This document shows, piece by piece, positions 1 to 7,459 of a stretch of 46,013 nucleotides of DNA; position 1 is the first letter of the stretch, and the number at the start of each line of letters is the position of its first letter. The notes beneath the pieces were generated by a model. The model was given only the letters and a program-made list of their open reading frames with translations, did not search any database and was not told the origin of the DNA. The stretch spans positions 1 through 46,013 of the forward strand of contig CARNVA010000013.1 in assembly GCA_949031345.1 (NCBI GenBank). The letters are read 5' to 3'. The DNA is from an uncultured Eubacteriales bacterium. GTDB lineage: Bacteria; Bacillota; Clostridia; Christensenellales; UBA1242. Position numbers and translations under genes: made by a program.

Positions 1-142
1 CCACTCATCTCTACCAAAAGAAATGAGTGGAAACACTCTTTTTTTTATACCCCACTGGTAATGAGCAAGCGAATTTAAAGAGTTTAAGTCGATGGATCGT
101 CCACGCATCTCTACTAGATAAGTAGCGAAGACACTTTTTTTT
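1..142. repeat. Two imperfect copies of a ~45-bp motif, 100 bp apart
   Basis: The motif CCAC[T/G]CATCTCTAC[C/T] occurs at 1-15 and 101-115. It is followed in both copies by an ACACT element and a T-run, at 33-46 and 131-142. Copy one contains a perfect 8-bp inverted repeat (1-8 with 23-30). Copy two has a different small stem (111-115 with 121-125). The 100-bp spacing suggests the last units of a tandem array that continues to the left of the window. A 60-codon minus-strand reading frame across it has no ribosome site and is probably not a gene. Function unknown. Confidence 0.45.
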
Positions 143-326
143 GTTATAAGTTAAGATTTCCACCGTACAAGTTTTAATTTGTGCATATTGCATTGCAAAA
201 TTTATTAGAGACTGTTAGAAATTGAAAGAGGACGCATTATTTTCAAAGTATTGATATAAGGTGAAGGTGGCGTTATATTCAACTTCTCTGTGCTTACGCT
301 TTTAAAGGGAAGCAGATGTTTTCATA

Positions 327-358
327 AAAAAATCCACGGTTATGTTGGTGGATTTTTT
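327..358. terminator. Bidirectional intrinsic terminator
   Basis: An 11-bp perfect stem (327-337 with 348-358) with a 10-nt loop has A-runs on one side and T-runs on the other. It lies just beyond the stop codon of the minus-strand exonuclease gene and can end transcription from either direction. Confidence 0.8.
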
Positions 359-362
359 ATTT

Positions 363-953
363 TTAAACTTGTGATTTAAATAAACAATCGTTTCTGCTTT
401 GAAGAAGCTCTTCAAATGTTTGATTTTGTTGCCAGCATAATTCTTTTGCGATGAAAAAGGTAGCTTTTGCGTCATCACAGCTTCTATGAAAGGTCAATTT
501 TGAGGTGTCAATTTCAAGTTGGTTTATTATATTTTCAAGAGACTCAACATGAGGACGGTTATACAAAATTTGAAACATTTTTTGTGTATCATAGGCAGCA
601 AGGGGCAGTCTAGGCAGTTTATATCTATCGCAGGCCATATTCAAAAAGGCAAAATCGCTTTTTACGCTGTGTCCAATGAGTGTAAGTTTACTGTTTGTCA
701 AAAGATTTTTTATATATTCATAATAAAATGAAAAATTGTCTTGTTTATAAAACTGCTCTACAGGATATGCCAATTCAATCTTTGGTCTGTGCCCAATTGC
801 TGCAAGAATAAATTTATCTTCAGGGTTTATCAGTAAATCTTTTTTTGCAATAAGTTTTAAATCTTTGTCAACAATGCAAAAGCCAAACGAGCAAATACTG
901 TGGCCATTGCTGCATTCAATATCAAAAAATAAATATTTTCCTTTGCGTTCCAT
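363..953 (-). CDS. DEDDh 3'-5' exonuclease (DnaQ/PolC epsilon-like)
   Basis: This 196-residue protein has the full DEDDh exonuclease signature. Motif I is FDIE (D11, E13), motif II is GHSVKSDFAFL (D100), and motif III is HRSCDDAKAT (H156, D161). Such proteins remove nucleotides from 3' ends with two metal ions. Small stand-alone members act in DNA proofreading or repair, or in RNA trimming, and the sequence does not say which. There is no polymerase domain, so this is not a PolC fragment. The gene is monocistronic and ends at a bidirectional terminator. A TTGACT-N17-TAAACT promoter sits so that the start codon is 6 nt after the -10 box, and no Shine-Dalgarno sequence is visible. The mRNA is therefore probably leaderless. 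Confidence 0.88.
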   Translation of the reverse strand: MERKGKYLFFDIECSNGHSICSFGFCIVDKDLKLIAKKDLLINPEDKFILAAIGHRPKIELAYPVEQFYKQDNFSFYYEYIKNLLTNSKLTLIGHSVKSDFAFLNMACDRYKLPRLPLAAYDTQKMFQILYNRPHVESLENIINQLEIDTSKLTFHRSCDDAKATFFIAKELCWQQNQTFEELLQSRNDCLFKSQV

Positions 954-1320
954 TGAATAAGTTTAAGATATAAAAATCAAAAAGTCAAAACTTTAATATA
1001 ATTTTTTAAAAAGCTTTTAAGAAAGTTTTGCTTTTGTTTTTAGACGAGAGGAAAAATAAAAAAAACACTTGACAAAATATCGGGGAGGGGGAATAGAAGT
1101 ATAGATATACATAAAGTACAAACTTATAAGCAATGTCGAAAAAATAGAAAAAATGCATGCTTTTTGTGTGATTTTCACTGTTTTATGCGTTATATAGTTA
1201 AATTTAGTTTTCAAATTGGATATATTTATGTATAATATTATCTATATGAGTTTAATAAGATTTAATAAAAATAACGAAATTCATTATTAAAATAAAATAA
1301 TTAAATTATTTGGAGGAAAA
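954..1320. other. 367-bp intergenic region with G-rich promoter-like element and a TGTCGAA box
   Basis: No convincing gene lies here; a 65-codon minus-strand frame at 1017-1214 has no ribosome site and no family resemblance. The region holds TTGACA at 1069 followed by a G4-A-G5 tract. It also has TGTCGAA (the Spo0A-box heptamer) at 1134-1140 and a TATAAT at 1231-1236 that could serve degV. The TTGACA/G-tract element closely matches the one before the surface-protein gene at 17621, but here the tract is interrupted and no good -10 follows. Confidence 0.5.
960..988 (-). promoter_or_regulatory. Promoter of the exonuclease gene, leaderless geometry
   Basis: On the minus strand TTGACT (988-983) and TAAACT (965-960) are separated by 17 bp. 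The ATG at 953 follows the -10 box by six bases, where transcription would normally begin, and has no Shine-Dalgarno sequence. Confidence 0.65.
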
Positions 1321-2148
1321 ATGTTAAGACTTTTGGTTGACTCTGGCAGCAGTATTAAGCAGGAGGAATTGGAATATTATAATGCAGAGCTTGTTCCGCT
1401 TAAAATTCTCATGGGAGAAACTGAGTATGCCGATGGCATAAATTTGCCTATGGATGAATTTTATAGACAGTTGATTGATGAAAAGATATTTCCAAAGACT
1501 TCGCTTCCAAATTTGGGCGAGCTTGAAGAGCGTGTTTCTAAGTATACTACAGAGGGAGATGATGTGATTATTCTCACAATTTCTTCAGAAATTTCTGGCT
1601 CTTTTAATGCAATCAAAAACCTGTTTGCTGAAAATAAGAAAGTGAAGGTTATCGACTCAAAAATGGCAGTTGGCGGTATGAGACTTATTGTTGATGAAAT
1701 CAACAGAAACAGAGAGCTTTCTTTAGATGAGATTGAAGAGAAGGTGAACAGTCTTATTCCAAGAATAAAAATCATGGCTATTCCAGAGACGCTTGAATAT
1801 CTTTTCAGAGGGGGCAGACTCTCAAAGAAAGACTGGATTCTTGGTAGCATATTGAAAATAAAACCAATTATTGGCTTTATTGATGGCAAAGTGAAAGTGC
1901 TTACAAAGAAGATAGGGCTTAAGATGGGATTGTCTTACATTGCTGGCGCTTTAAAAGAGTTTGAATGCGATGAAAACTATGAGATAATCGCATCCTACAC
2001 CTATGACAAATCAAACCTTGAAAAGCTGATGGAAATGACTGATGAAAAATATTATAAACAGATAAGAGTTTATGACAATCTTGACCCAGCAATTGCATGC
2101 CATTGGGGTCCAAACGCATTTGGCTATGTCTTTGTGGCAAAGAAATAA
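1321..2148 (+). CDS. DegV family fatty-acid-binding protein
   Basis: The 275-residue product has the DegV/FakB layout. An N-terminal domain contains DSGSS, the TSLP segment (about residue 60) and the ISSEISGS loop (about residues 86-94). The C-terminal domain contains YLFRGGRLSKK, KPIIGFIDGKV and the closing HWGPNAFGYVF. Family members bind a fatty acid and, with a FakA kinase, feed exogenous fatty acids into phospholipid synthesis; no fakA is present in this window. The ATG follows a GGAGG site (1311-1315) at good spacing. The gene stands alone, with a weak terminator after it. Length is typical. Family assignment is firm; the bound lipid is not known. Confidence 0.93.
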   Translation: MLRLLVDSGSSIKQEELEYYNAELVPLKILMGETEYADGINLPMDEFYRQLIDEKIFPKTSLPNLGELEERVSKYTTEGDDVIILTISSEISGSFNAIKNLFAENKKVKVIDSKMAVGGMRLIVDEINRNRELSLDEIEEKVNSLIPRIKIMAIPETLEYLFRGGRLSKKDWILGSILKIKPIIGFIDGKVKVLTKKIGLKMGLSYIAGALKEFECDENYEIIASYTYDKSNLEKLMEMTDEKYYKQIRVYDNLDPAIACHWGPNAFGYVFVAKK

Positions 2149-2163
2149 ACTTATTTAAAAACA

Positions 2164-2195
2164 AAAAGGCAACCTTTTATGGCTGTCTTTTTTAT
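2164..2195 (+). terminator. Putative intrinsic terminator after degV
   Basis: AAAAGGCA pairs with TGTCTTTT, including one G-U pair, around a short loop and runs into T residues, 15 nt after the degV stop codon. Confidence 0.5.
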
Positions 2196-2298
2196 TTTTA
2201 ATTTTATTGTTGTTTTTATATTCGTTGTGTAAATTTATTATTTTAAAAATTGTTCTATTAAACTTTTGCATTTTAAAAATTGATATTTTTTATTTAAT

Positions 2299-3117
2299 TT
2301 AAAGTTTCACCCAAGGTGGAAGAATGAAAAAACTTTTTGAGTTTAAATATTCAAGTTTTCCTGTAAGCTTTGAAAATTTGATATAACTGCTGGCAAGACG
2401 CTGCTTGTTTTCTTTAAAGCGTTTGTTATCCTCATTTTTTCCATACCTGCCATCTCCGATTATTGCATGGCCAAGAAAGGCGAGAGAGGCTCTTATTTGA
2501 TGGGTTTTCCCAGTGTGAAGGGTGCATTCAACAAGGCTTGAAGCTATTGATGATTTAATGGTGTTGAAGGTCGTTGAAATTGCGACGCTTCCGCTCACCT
2601 TTTTGTTGAAGATTTTTACTTGACTTTTTTGTGCGTCTTTCAAAAGAAAGGCGTTAAAGGTGAAATTTTTAAAATTTGTGCTGCCCACAACTTCAGCATA
2701 ATACTTTTTTGTAAGGCTGTGCGCTTTAAAGGCATCTTTCAAAATTTCTTGCGAGACTTTGTCTTTTGCAAGCACGACAAGCCCAGTAGTATTTCGGTCA
2801 AGTCTGTGGACGGCGAGGGCTTTGAGAGATTGCGCTAGACCATTCGTTCCTTCAATTTCAATTCCGAAAGGCTTGTTTATTATCAAAATATTCTCGTCTT
2901 CATAGATTATATCAAAATTGTTTTTTTTGTCTGGGATATAAAAAACCTCAAGTATATCGCCACAGTCGGCAAATGCATCCTCTTTTAGTTTGTTGCCGTT
3001 AAGCCTAATGTCTTTCTTTTTAAAAAGCTTGTTAATTTGAGTTTTTGAAAAGTTTTGCGCCAAAAGCTCTTCACTGATAAGTTTGGGCTCATTTAGTGTT
3101 ATAGTAAGTTTTTCCAT
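2299..3117 (-). CDS. RluA-family RNA pseudouridine synthase
   Basis: The 272-residue protein starts with an S4-like RNA-binding domain (residues 1-60, including the SKTQINKLFKKKDIRLNG segment). The pseudouridine synthase domain follows, with the catalytic signature HRLDRNTTGL (D107). Downstream motifs include KKYYAEV, LHTGKTHQIRASLA and GHAIIGDGRYG, which are typical of RluA/RluC/RluD. The enzyme isomerises uridine in structured RNA. Which rRNA or tRNA site is modified cannot be told. The link between the NKP motif and HRLD is shorter than in many homologues. The ATG has no Shine-Dalgarno sequence but sits 6 nt after TAAAAT (minus 3129-3124), the same geometry as other putative leaderless genes in the window. 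Confidence 0.92.
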   Translation of the reverse strand: MEKLTITLNEPKLISEELLAQNFSKTQINKLFKKKDIRLNGNKLKEDAFADCGDILEVFYIPDKKNNFDIIYEDENILIINKPFGIEIEGTNGLAQSLKALAVHRLDRNTTGLVVLAKDKVSQEILKDAFKAHSLTKKYYAEVVGSTNFKNFTFNAFLLKDAQKSQVKIFNKKVSGSVAISTTFNTIKSSIASSLVECTLHTGKTHQIRASLAFLGHAIIGDGRYGKNEDNKRFKENKQRLASSYIKFSKLTGKLEYLNSKSFFILPPWVKL

Positions 3118-3240
3118 GAGTTTATTTTAACGAATTTTAAAATTAAAATCTATCTTTTGACCGCTGTTTTGCTTAAATTTTGCAAAAATTGTCATTTTAA
3201 TGGCAGAGACTGAATAAAATTTTGTTAGGAGAAATATGTT

Positions 3241-3492
3241 ATGAATGGTTTTATTCATCTTGAAGGAGAGCTTTTGCAAATAAAAGGTGCGACTAAGGTG
3301 ACCTCGTCCACGCCGACGCAAGCGATGATTGAGCTGGGCGGCAACGCCATTGTTGCGACTGGGAATGGAATAGAGGTCAAAAAACTTAATCTTGACGAAG
3401 GCGAAGTTGTCTTATCAGGCAAGTTTTCAAATATTAAACTTGGTGAGGCAAGTGGGGCAAAGGGGTCTTTATTAAAAAGAATATTTAAATAA
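3241..3492 (+). CDS. yabP: YabP/YqfC-family sporulation protein
   Basis: This 83-residue protein resembles YabP: a compact all-beta domain with the characteristic GNGIEVKKLNLDEGEVVLSG stretch. In Bacillus, yabP lies directly upstream of yabQ and divIC and is needed for spore formation. The same order is seen here. AGGAGA lies 7 nt before the ATG. A nearer upstream ATG (3236) is followed at once by a stop and is not used. It supports the view that the organism makes, or descends from makers of, endospores. Confidence 0.85.
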   Translation: MNGFIHLEGELLQIKGATKVTSSTPTQAMIELGGNAIVATGNGIEVKKLNLDEGEVVLSGKFSNIKLGEASGAKGSLLKRIFK

Positions 3493-3521
3493 ATTGTTCA
3501 GACCTAAAAGGAGGTGAATTT

Positions 3522-3878
3522 TTGCTTTATCCGACATTAAATCAGCCTCTTATGTTTTTGCTTTTAATATGCGCTGGACTTGCCAGTGGCATCATTTTTG
3601 ATTTGTTAAATTTGGTTTGCAATCTTGTGCGAGAAGATAGATTTTCAAAAATCTTCTTTGATTTTTTGTCTGTTTTGCTGGCTTTTTCCCTTGTTTTTAT
3701 AGTCAATTTGTTGTTCAATTATGGGCAATTTCGAGTTTATGTAATAATTGTATTTATCCTAAGCTTATTTACAGAGCGTGCAATTTCAAAATTTTTGTGG
3801 ACAAAACTGGTTGAAAAATGCTATAGTAAGATAAGCAAAAGGAGAAAAGCTCGGGGTGAACAAAGAAAAGCTGGCTAA
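3522..3878 (+). CDS. yabQ: YabQ-like spore cortex membrane protein
   Basis: The 118-residue product is strongly hydrophobic, with about three membrane helices (roughly residues 8-30, 44-65 and 70-88) and a basic tail. Sequence identity to YabQ is low. The call rests on topology and position between yabP and a divIC-like gene, the conserved order in sporulating Bacillota. In Bacillus, YabQ sits in the outer forespore membrane and is required for cortex peptidoglycan. Translation starts at TTG (3522), 6 nt after a full AAAGGAGGTG site; no ATG is available. The 3' end overlaps the next gene by 23 nt. Confidence 0.72.
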   Translation: MLYPTLNQPLMFLLLICAGLASGIIFDLLNLVCNLVREDRFSKIFFDFLSVLLAFSLVFIVNLLFNYGQFRVYVIIVFILSLFTERAISKFLWTKLVEKCYSKISKRRKARGEQRKAG

Positions 3879-4062
3879 AATCTCAATATTTATTGCTTTG
3901 GCCGCACTCATATTTGTGGTGATTATCACAAGTATTGTCCTTTATCAAAAAAAGAAATATCTTGAAGATTTGAATGATAAAAATGAGATAGTCAAGCCGG
4001 ATGAAAATGAAGAGGATAAAAAAAGTGAAACCATGAGTTGTTTACTTGATTTTCTTAATTAA
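3856..4062 (+). CDS. Small single-span membrane protein in the divIC position
   Basis: The 68-residue product has a short basic N-terminus, one membrane helix (about residues 8-30), then a charged tail ending without the usual C-terminal domain. The place after yabQ is where divIC (septum-formation initiator, FtsB/DivIC family) is expected. The topology matches, but DivIC is normally about 100-125 residues with a longer coiled coil. Either this is a shortened DivIC or an unrelated small membrane protein has taken the position. It starts at GTG (3856) inside yabQ, probably by translational coupling. A terminator follows at 4144. Confidence that it is a gene is fair; DivIC identity is weak. Confidence 0.55.
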   Translation: MNKEKLAKISIFIALAALIFVVIITSIVLYQKKKYLEDLNDKNEIVKPDENEEDKKSETMSCLLDFLN

Positions 4063-4143
4063 GCTATTTAAAGCCCTTCAATATTTCGTAGAAGAAGAAA
4101 AAGCAATTAAATTCATTACTGTGAATATAAGAAAGTGCTGCTA

Positions 4144-4174
4144 AAAAAGGATGATAAATTCATCCTCTTTTTTT
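4144..4174 (+). terminator. Intrinsic terminator of the yabP cluster
   Basis: GGATGA (4149-4154) pairs with TCATCC (4160-4165), extended by an A-run/T-run pairing, and ends in a long T-run. Confidence 0.8.
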
Positions 4175-4234
4175 GTTTTCAATAATTATTTAAGCTTGAC
4201 ATCAAAACTGTATTTTGCATTTAAGCTTTTTAAT

Positions 4235-4662
4235 TTAAAATTTTTCATCTTCGTCATCGATATCGTTTTTGTCATCAATATCTTTGCAATGCTCTTTCAA
4301 CTGCGCCCTAATTTCTTGATAAGCTTTTGAATTTGCAAGTAATTCGTCTAATTCTTTTTTATTGTCAATTGCAATCACATAGTCTATCGTATTATAAGTT
4401 TGCATACAGTATACAAATTTTCCTTCGTTAATATTTTTTTAATAAGCTCTCCGTTTGGTAGATATACTGCAGTGCTGTGCATATAATATGGTTTTGCTCC
4501 TTTATCTATATCTTTTAGTGCATTGCCAATAAGGCGTTTATCTATGTCATTATTAGCTGCTTCATTTATAGTTTTGTCAATCATTATCGAATCTGAGTAG
4601 AGTGCAGCGTTTTTAATAAAGTGACGGATGTCTGTCTCGATTGGTGGAGGAGTCTTTATAAA
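4235..4662 (-). pseudogene. Frameshifted, 5'-truncated remnant of an unknown gene
   Basis: On the minus strand one frame is open from 4662 to 4384, with an ATG at 4584. It breaks off within a 7-base homopolymer (4434-4440). Adding one base there joins it to a second frame that stays open to a stop at 4235-4237. The joined product is about 118 residues from the ATG and about 142 from the upstream limit. It has protein-like composition and an acidic C-terminus. Upstream of the ATG the frame looks coding but has no start, so the 5' part is probably missing. I do not recognise the family. A single-base assembly error is possible, but the missing 5' end argues for real decay next to the rearranged tRNA locus. 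Confidence 0.55.
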
Positions 4663-4796
4663 TTAAAATAAGTTGATAATCTGTTTATAATGAAAGTTAA
4701 GAAAATTATTTTGAAAGAAAAAACAAAGCCTTCTAATAAAAAAATAGTGATGCAAGCTAAGTTTGCCGCTTCAGCCTTCGACATTCAAACTTTTTA

Positions 4797-4825
4797 TAAA
4801 AAAAGATTGTAGTAAGACTACAATC
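4797..4825 (-). terminator. Terminator after tRNA-Asn fragment A
   Basis: On the minus strand GATTGTAG/CTACAATC (4825-4818 with 4812-4805) forms an 8-bp stem followed by a U-run, a few bases after the CCA end of fragment A. Confidence 0.7.
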
Positions 4826-4829
4826 ACTT

Positions 4830-4974
4830 TGGCTCCCCAAGTAGGACTCGAACCTACGACCTATCGGTTTAATTCCGCTTTGCTTCATACGCAGGACTTG
4901 AAGTCCTTAGCGTTCAGCCTTCGGCAGTTAACCTTTGTATAAAAAAAAGATTATAGTTTTTCTATAATCTTTAC
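4830..4974 (-). repeat. 145-bp repeat unit A: tRNA-Asn 3' half plus linker
   Basis: The unit carries the 3' half of tRNA-Asn (T arm, acceptor strand and CCA, about 4830-4869). It is joined to a non-tRNA segment containing a small palindrome (about 4890-4912) and a terminator hairpin (4949-4969). It appears identical to the neighbouring unit at 4975-5119. The tRNA 5' half is absent, so it cannot be a normal tRNA gene. Confidence 0.85.
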
Positions 4975-5119
4975 TGGCTCCCCAAGTAGGACTCGAACCT
5001 ACGACCTATCGGTTTAATTCCGCTTTGCTTCATACGCAGGACTTGAAGTCCTTAGCGTTCAGCCTTCGGCAGTTAACCTTTGTATAAAAAAAAGATTATA
5101 GTTTTTCTATAATCTTTAC
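4975..5119 (-). repeat. 145-bp repeat unit B: tRNA-Asn 3' half plus linker
   Basis: A second copy of the 145-bp unit with the same tRNA-Asn 3' half, palindrome and terminator (hairpin core 5094-5114). It abuts the complete tRNA-Asn gene, whose CCA end starts the next 145-bp interval at 5120. The exact period points to recent tandem duplication. Confidence 0.85.
5086..5117 (-). terminator. Terminator of tRNA-Asn
   Basis: On the minus strand GATTATAG... CTATAATC form a stem followed by eight U, starting about five bases after the tRNA CCA end. The same hairpin is repeated at 4941-4972. Confidence 0.8.
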
Positions 5120-5195
5120 TGGCTCCCCAAGTAGGACTCGAACCTACGACCTATCGGTTAACAGCCGAGCGCTCTACCGACTGAGCTATTGGGGA
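5120..5195 (-). tRNA. tRNA-Asn (GTT)
   Basis: This 76-nt gene includes an encoded CCA. The acceptor TCCCCAA/TTGGGGA pairs perfectly, the D stem is GCTC/GAGC, the anticodon loop CTGTTAA gives GTT, and the T arm is GTAGG-TTCGAGT-CCTAC. Position 27-43 is a C-T mismatch, but the other four anticodon-stem pairs hold. It is the only complete copy in a locus where its 3' half is repeated twice downstream. Confidence 0.95.
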
Positions 5196-5605
5196 ATATA
5201 AGTTTTGAGCATTCGGCTGTCAACCTTATCGGTTTAATTCCGCTTTGCTCCATACGCAGAGCTAATGGCTCTTGGCGTTTATCTTTGCAACTTCATCACT
5301 GAGCTACTAAAAGATTTGAGTGTGACCGGTTGTAAACAATGTTTATAATTCCGTTCACTCTTTGCACACTTGCGTGACTGACTTTTCATATAAATTGTCG
5401 TTCAAACAAAGTTTGCACTCTTATAATATCAAAATTTATTCTGTTTGTCAATAAAAAAATCAAAATTTTTAAAAATATTTTTCTGAATGCAAGCGAAGGT
5501 TGTCAAATATTTTTACAATTTTTTTATATACAAAAATATTCTCTTTCTTTTTTATTTTGTATATATAATAATGTATGCTAAAATCACAATTAAGGAGATT
5601 AAAAT
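5196..5605. other. Region upstream of tRNA-Asn and the KAP NTPase gene, with tRNA-like debris
   Basis: No protein gene is seen. At 5228-5280 there is a diverged copy of the linker found in the 145-bp repeats. Its inner palindrome has changed on both sides, AGAGC/GCTCT instead of AGGACT/AGTCCT. At about 5291-5312 the minus strand carries a TAGCTCAG D-arm-like segment, possibly the remains of another tRNA. Downstream the sequence is very AT-rich; TATAAT at 5564-5569 could be the -10 box of the NTPase gene, without a clear -35. Confidence 0.5.
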
Positions 5606-7363
5606 ATGAAAGTTTTAGATATTCAAAATATTTTACAATCACAGCTTTGTTCTGACGGTTTACAGAGGATAATCATCAATGGAAAGTGGGGGATAGGTAA
5701 AACTTATCAAGTCAATCAATATATTGAGACATATCAGAATAAAGAAGAGTTTAAAATTATCAAAATTTCGCTTTTTGGTAAGAAAAGCATTGAAGAAGTC
5801 AATAAAATCATCTTTGACGAAATGAAAAGCAAGTTTAAAAGTTTTGTGAATTGGCTTTTAAATTATCTTTCAAATGTAAGTGTCAGTGTAGGGGTAAAAA
5901 ATGTAGGAATAAACATTCCAATTCCAGTGCCAGATCTTTCACACTTTTTAAATAGACAATGCTTGGAAGGCAAAAAGCTTTTATTGATTTTTGACGACCT
6001 TGAGAGAAAAAATCCAGCGCTTACTGTCAAAGAATTGTTTGGATATATTGATGTTTTGTGTTCAAATAATCCGCTTGTTAAAGTTTGTCTTGTGCTAAAC
6101 AAAGATGAGTTTTCTCAAAGTGCTGATGAAAATGACAAAATTGCTTTTGAAAATTATTTTGAAAAAGCTTTTAATAAAGAGTTTATTATTGACGAGGGCA
6201 GTGATGAGGTCGTGGAAGACATATTAAACCAGTATGGTTTAAATGAATTTCAGAAAGCTTGCGTAAAAGAAGACTTTGATGCGTTAAACGATCGCAATTT
6301 GAGAATTTTAATTGCTTTTTTAAACGAGCTTAAATGGTATAAAGAAAATGTCGCTGATATTGATAATGAAAGACTTTTTCCTGTAATATCAAACATTCTT
6401 ATGAATGTAGTTTTCGATTGTCTTAAGCATGAACATTATAAAGAATACAAACAGATTTTAAATAATCATTATGAAAATGCAAATATTGGCGAAGTTGTGT
6501 TAAGTTATGATTACAGCGAGCTTGAAAATCAAGTTAATGGAATAATGCGTAAGTGTGAAAACTTTGATTTATCTGGCGAAACTAAGCGCTTGTTTGTGAG
6601 TGAAATGTTAAATCGCTATCTGTTTTTGAAAGAAGATATAAAAGATGTTATAAATGGTTATCTTGAAAATAACATCGTTGAATTTGAAGAGTTTCGACCT
6701 TTGTTTTTCCTGTCGGATGAAGATAAGCTGACACAAATGCAAAGGCAGTTTTACGCACTTCTGTTGGAAGATAATGATATGCAGATTGTGAGAGTTTTGC
6801 AAGATTGGGCGAGAAATTTCAATGAAGAACAGCTTAATAAAATGTTTGATTTTGAGCTTCTTATCGACCATGTCATTCAACTTAAAAGAAAGGAAAGTTT
6901 CTTTATGTTTCAAACTGATATAAAAGATTGGAACGATAGCATTAAGATAAGTGACTTTATTAAGAAACTCAACAATCGCATCTATGAAACTCGCATTCAC
7001 GATATTATTGAAGGTTTGAGGGAGGCTGAAGATAACAAGCTGAGAAACTTGCTTGATTATATTGCAAGGTATCAAATGGACATTAAAAAAGATAATGCTA
7101 TTGATAAGCGCATTGAGGAGGCTTTTGTTGAAAATAATTTCTTCTTAAGTTTGGTTGAGGGCAGTATTAGCGAAGATGATTACTATGCAGAAATGAATTT
7201 TGTTCAGTTTGTGGATAAAAATTGTTCTGCTAAATGCAAGAAAGCCTTTGAAGAGTGCATTTATAAAGAGGTTGAAAAAACTAAAAATAAGACTGACCTT
7301 GAAAGACTTTATTTCATAGCTCAGTTTTACTATAATGGCAGAGTTGATGACTATTTAATTTAA
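5606..7363 (+). CDS. KAP-family P-loop NTPase
   Basis: The 585-residue protein has Walker A NGKWGIGKTYQ (residues 25-35, K32/T33) and Walker B LLLIFDDLER (125-134). The DD-L-[DE]-R ending is typical of KAP NTPases. A hydrophobic stretch between the two (about 83-107) lies where KAP proteins often carry membrane insertions, though it is weak as a membrane helix. The remaining 400 residues are helical and charged with no motif I know. KAP NTPases include phage-exclusion protein PifA of plasmid F, and many are membrane-associated and patchily distributed. The gene follows the rearranged tRNA locus, and a MoxR-type gene pair comes next. AAGGAG precedes the ATG. A defence role is an inference from family and context only. 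Confidence 0.8.
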   Translation: MKVLDIQNILQSQLCSDGLQRIIINGKWGIGKTYQVNQYIETYQNKEEFKIIKISLFGKKSIEEVNKIIFDEMKSKFKSFVNWLLNYLSNVSVSVGVKNVGINIPIPVPDLSHFLNRQCLEGKKLLLIFDDLERKNPALTVKELFGYIDVLCSNNPLVKVCLVLNKDEFSQSADENDKIAFENYFEKAFNKEFIIDEGSDEVVEDILNQYGLNEFQKACVKEDFDALNDRNLRILIAFLNELKWYKENVADIDNERLFPVISNILMNVVFDCLKHEHYKEYKQILNNHYENANIGEVVLSYDYSELENQVNGIMRKCENFDLSGETKRLFVSEMLNRYLFLKEDIKDVINGYLENNIVEFEEFRPLFFLSDEDKLTQMQRQFYALLLEDNDMQIVRVLQDWARNFNEEQLNKMFDFELLIDHVIQLKRKESFFMFQTDIKDWNDSIKISDFIKKLNNRIYETRIHDIIEGLREAEDNKLRNLLDYIARYQMDIKKDNAIDKRIEEAFVENNFFLSLVEGSISEDDYYAEMNFVQFVDKNCSAKCKKAFEECIYKEVEKTKNKTDLERLYFIAQFYYNGRVDDYLI

Positions 7364-7383
7364 GGGATAATATATGTTGACTA

Positions 7384-7412
7384 TTGACTTTTCTTTAAAA
7401 ATATGATACATT
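7384..7412 (+). promoter_or_regulatory. Promoter of the MoxR-like ATPase pair
   Basis: TTGACT (7384-7389) and TACATT (7407-7412) are 17 bp apart, 47 bp before the ATG at 7460. The pair therefore has its own promoter, separate from the KAP gene. Confidence 0.65.
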
Positions 7413-7459
7413 ATGTTCAACAATTAAAGGCAATTTATTGCTGTTAAAAGGGGTTTAAT

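Noticed and set aside
11..193. 60-codon minus-strand ORF at the left edge
   Set aside because: No ribosome site, lies over the repeat copies and reads through their T-runs; composition is not protein-like.
1017..1214. 65-codon minus-strand ORF
   Set aside because: It overlaps the G-tract promoter-like element and has no ribosome site or recognisable product.
4830..5195. CRISPR array, or tRNA with an intron
   Set aside because: The repeats are 145 bp without spacers, and no cas genes are seen. The partial units lack the tRNA 5' half and each ends in a terminator, so an intron-split tRNA is not supported.
5281..5400. Another complete tRNA upstream of tRNA-Asn
   Set aside because: Only a D-arm-like TAGCTCAG segment can be found. 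No matching acceptor, anticodon or T arm.
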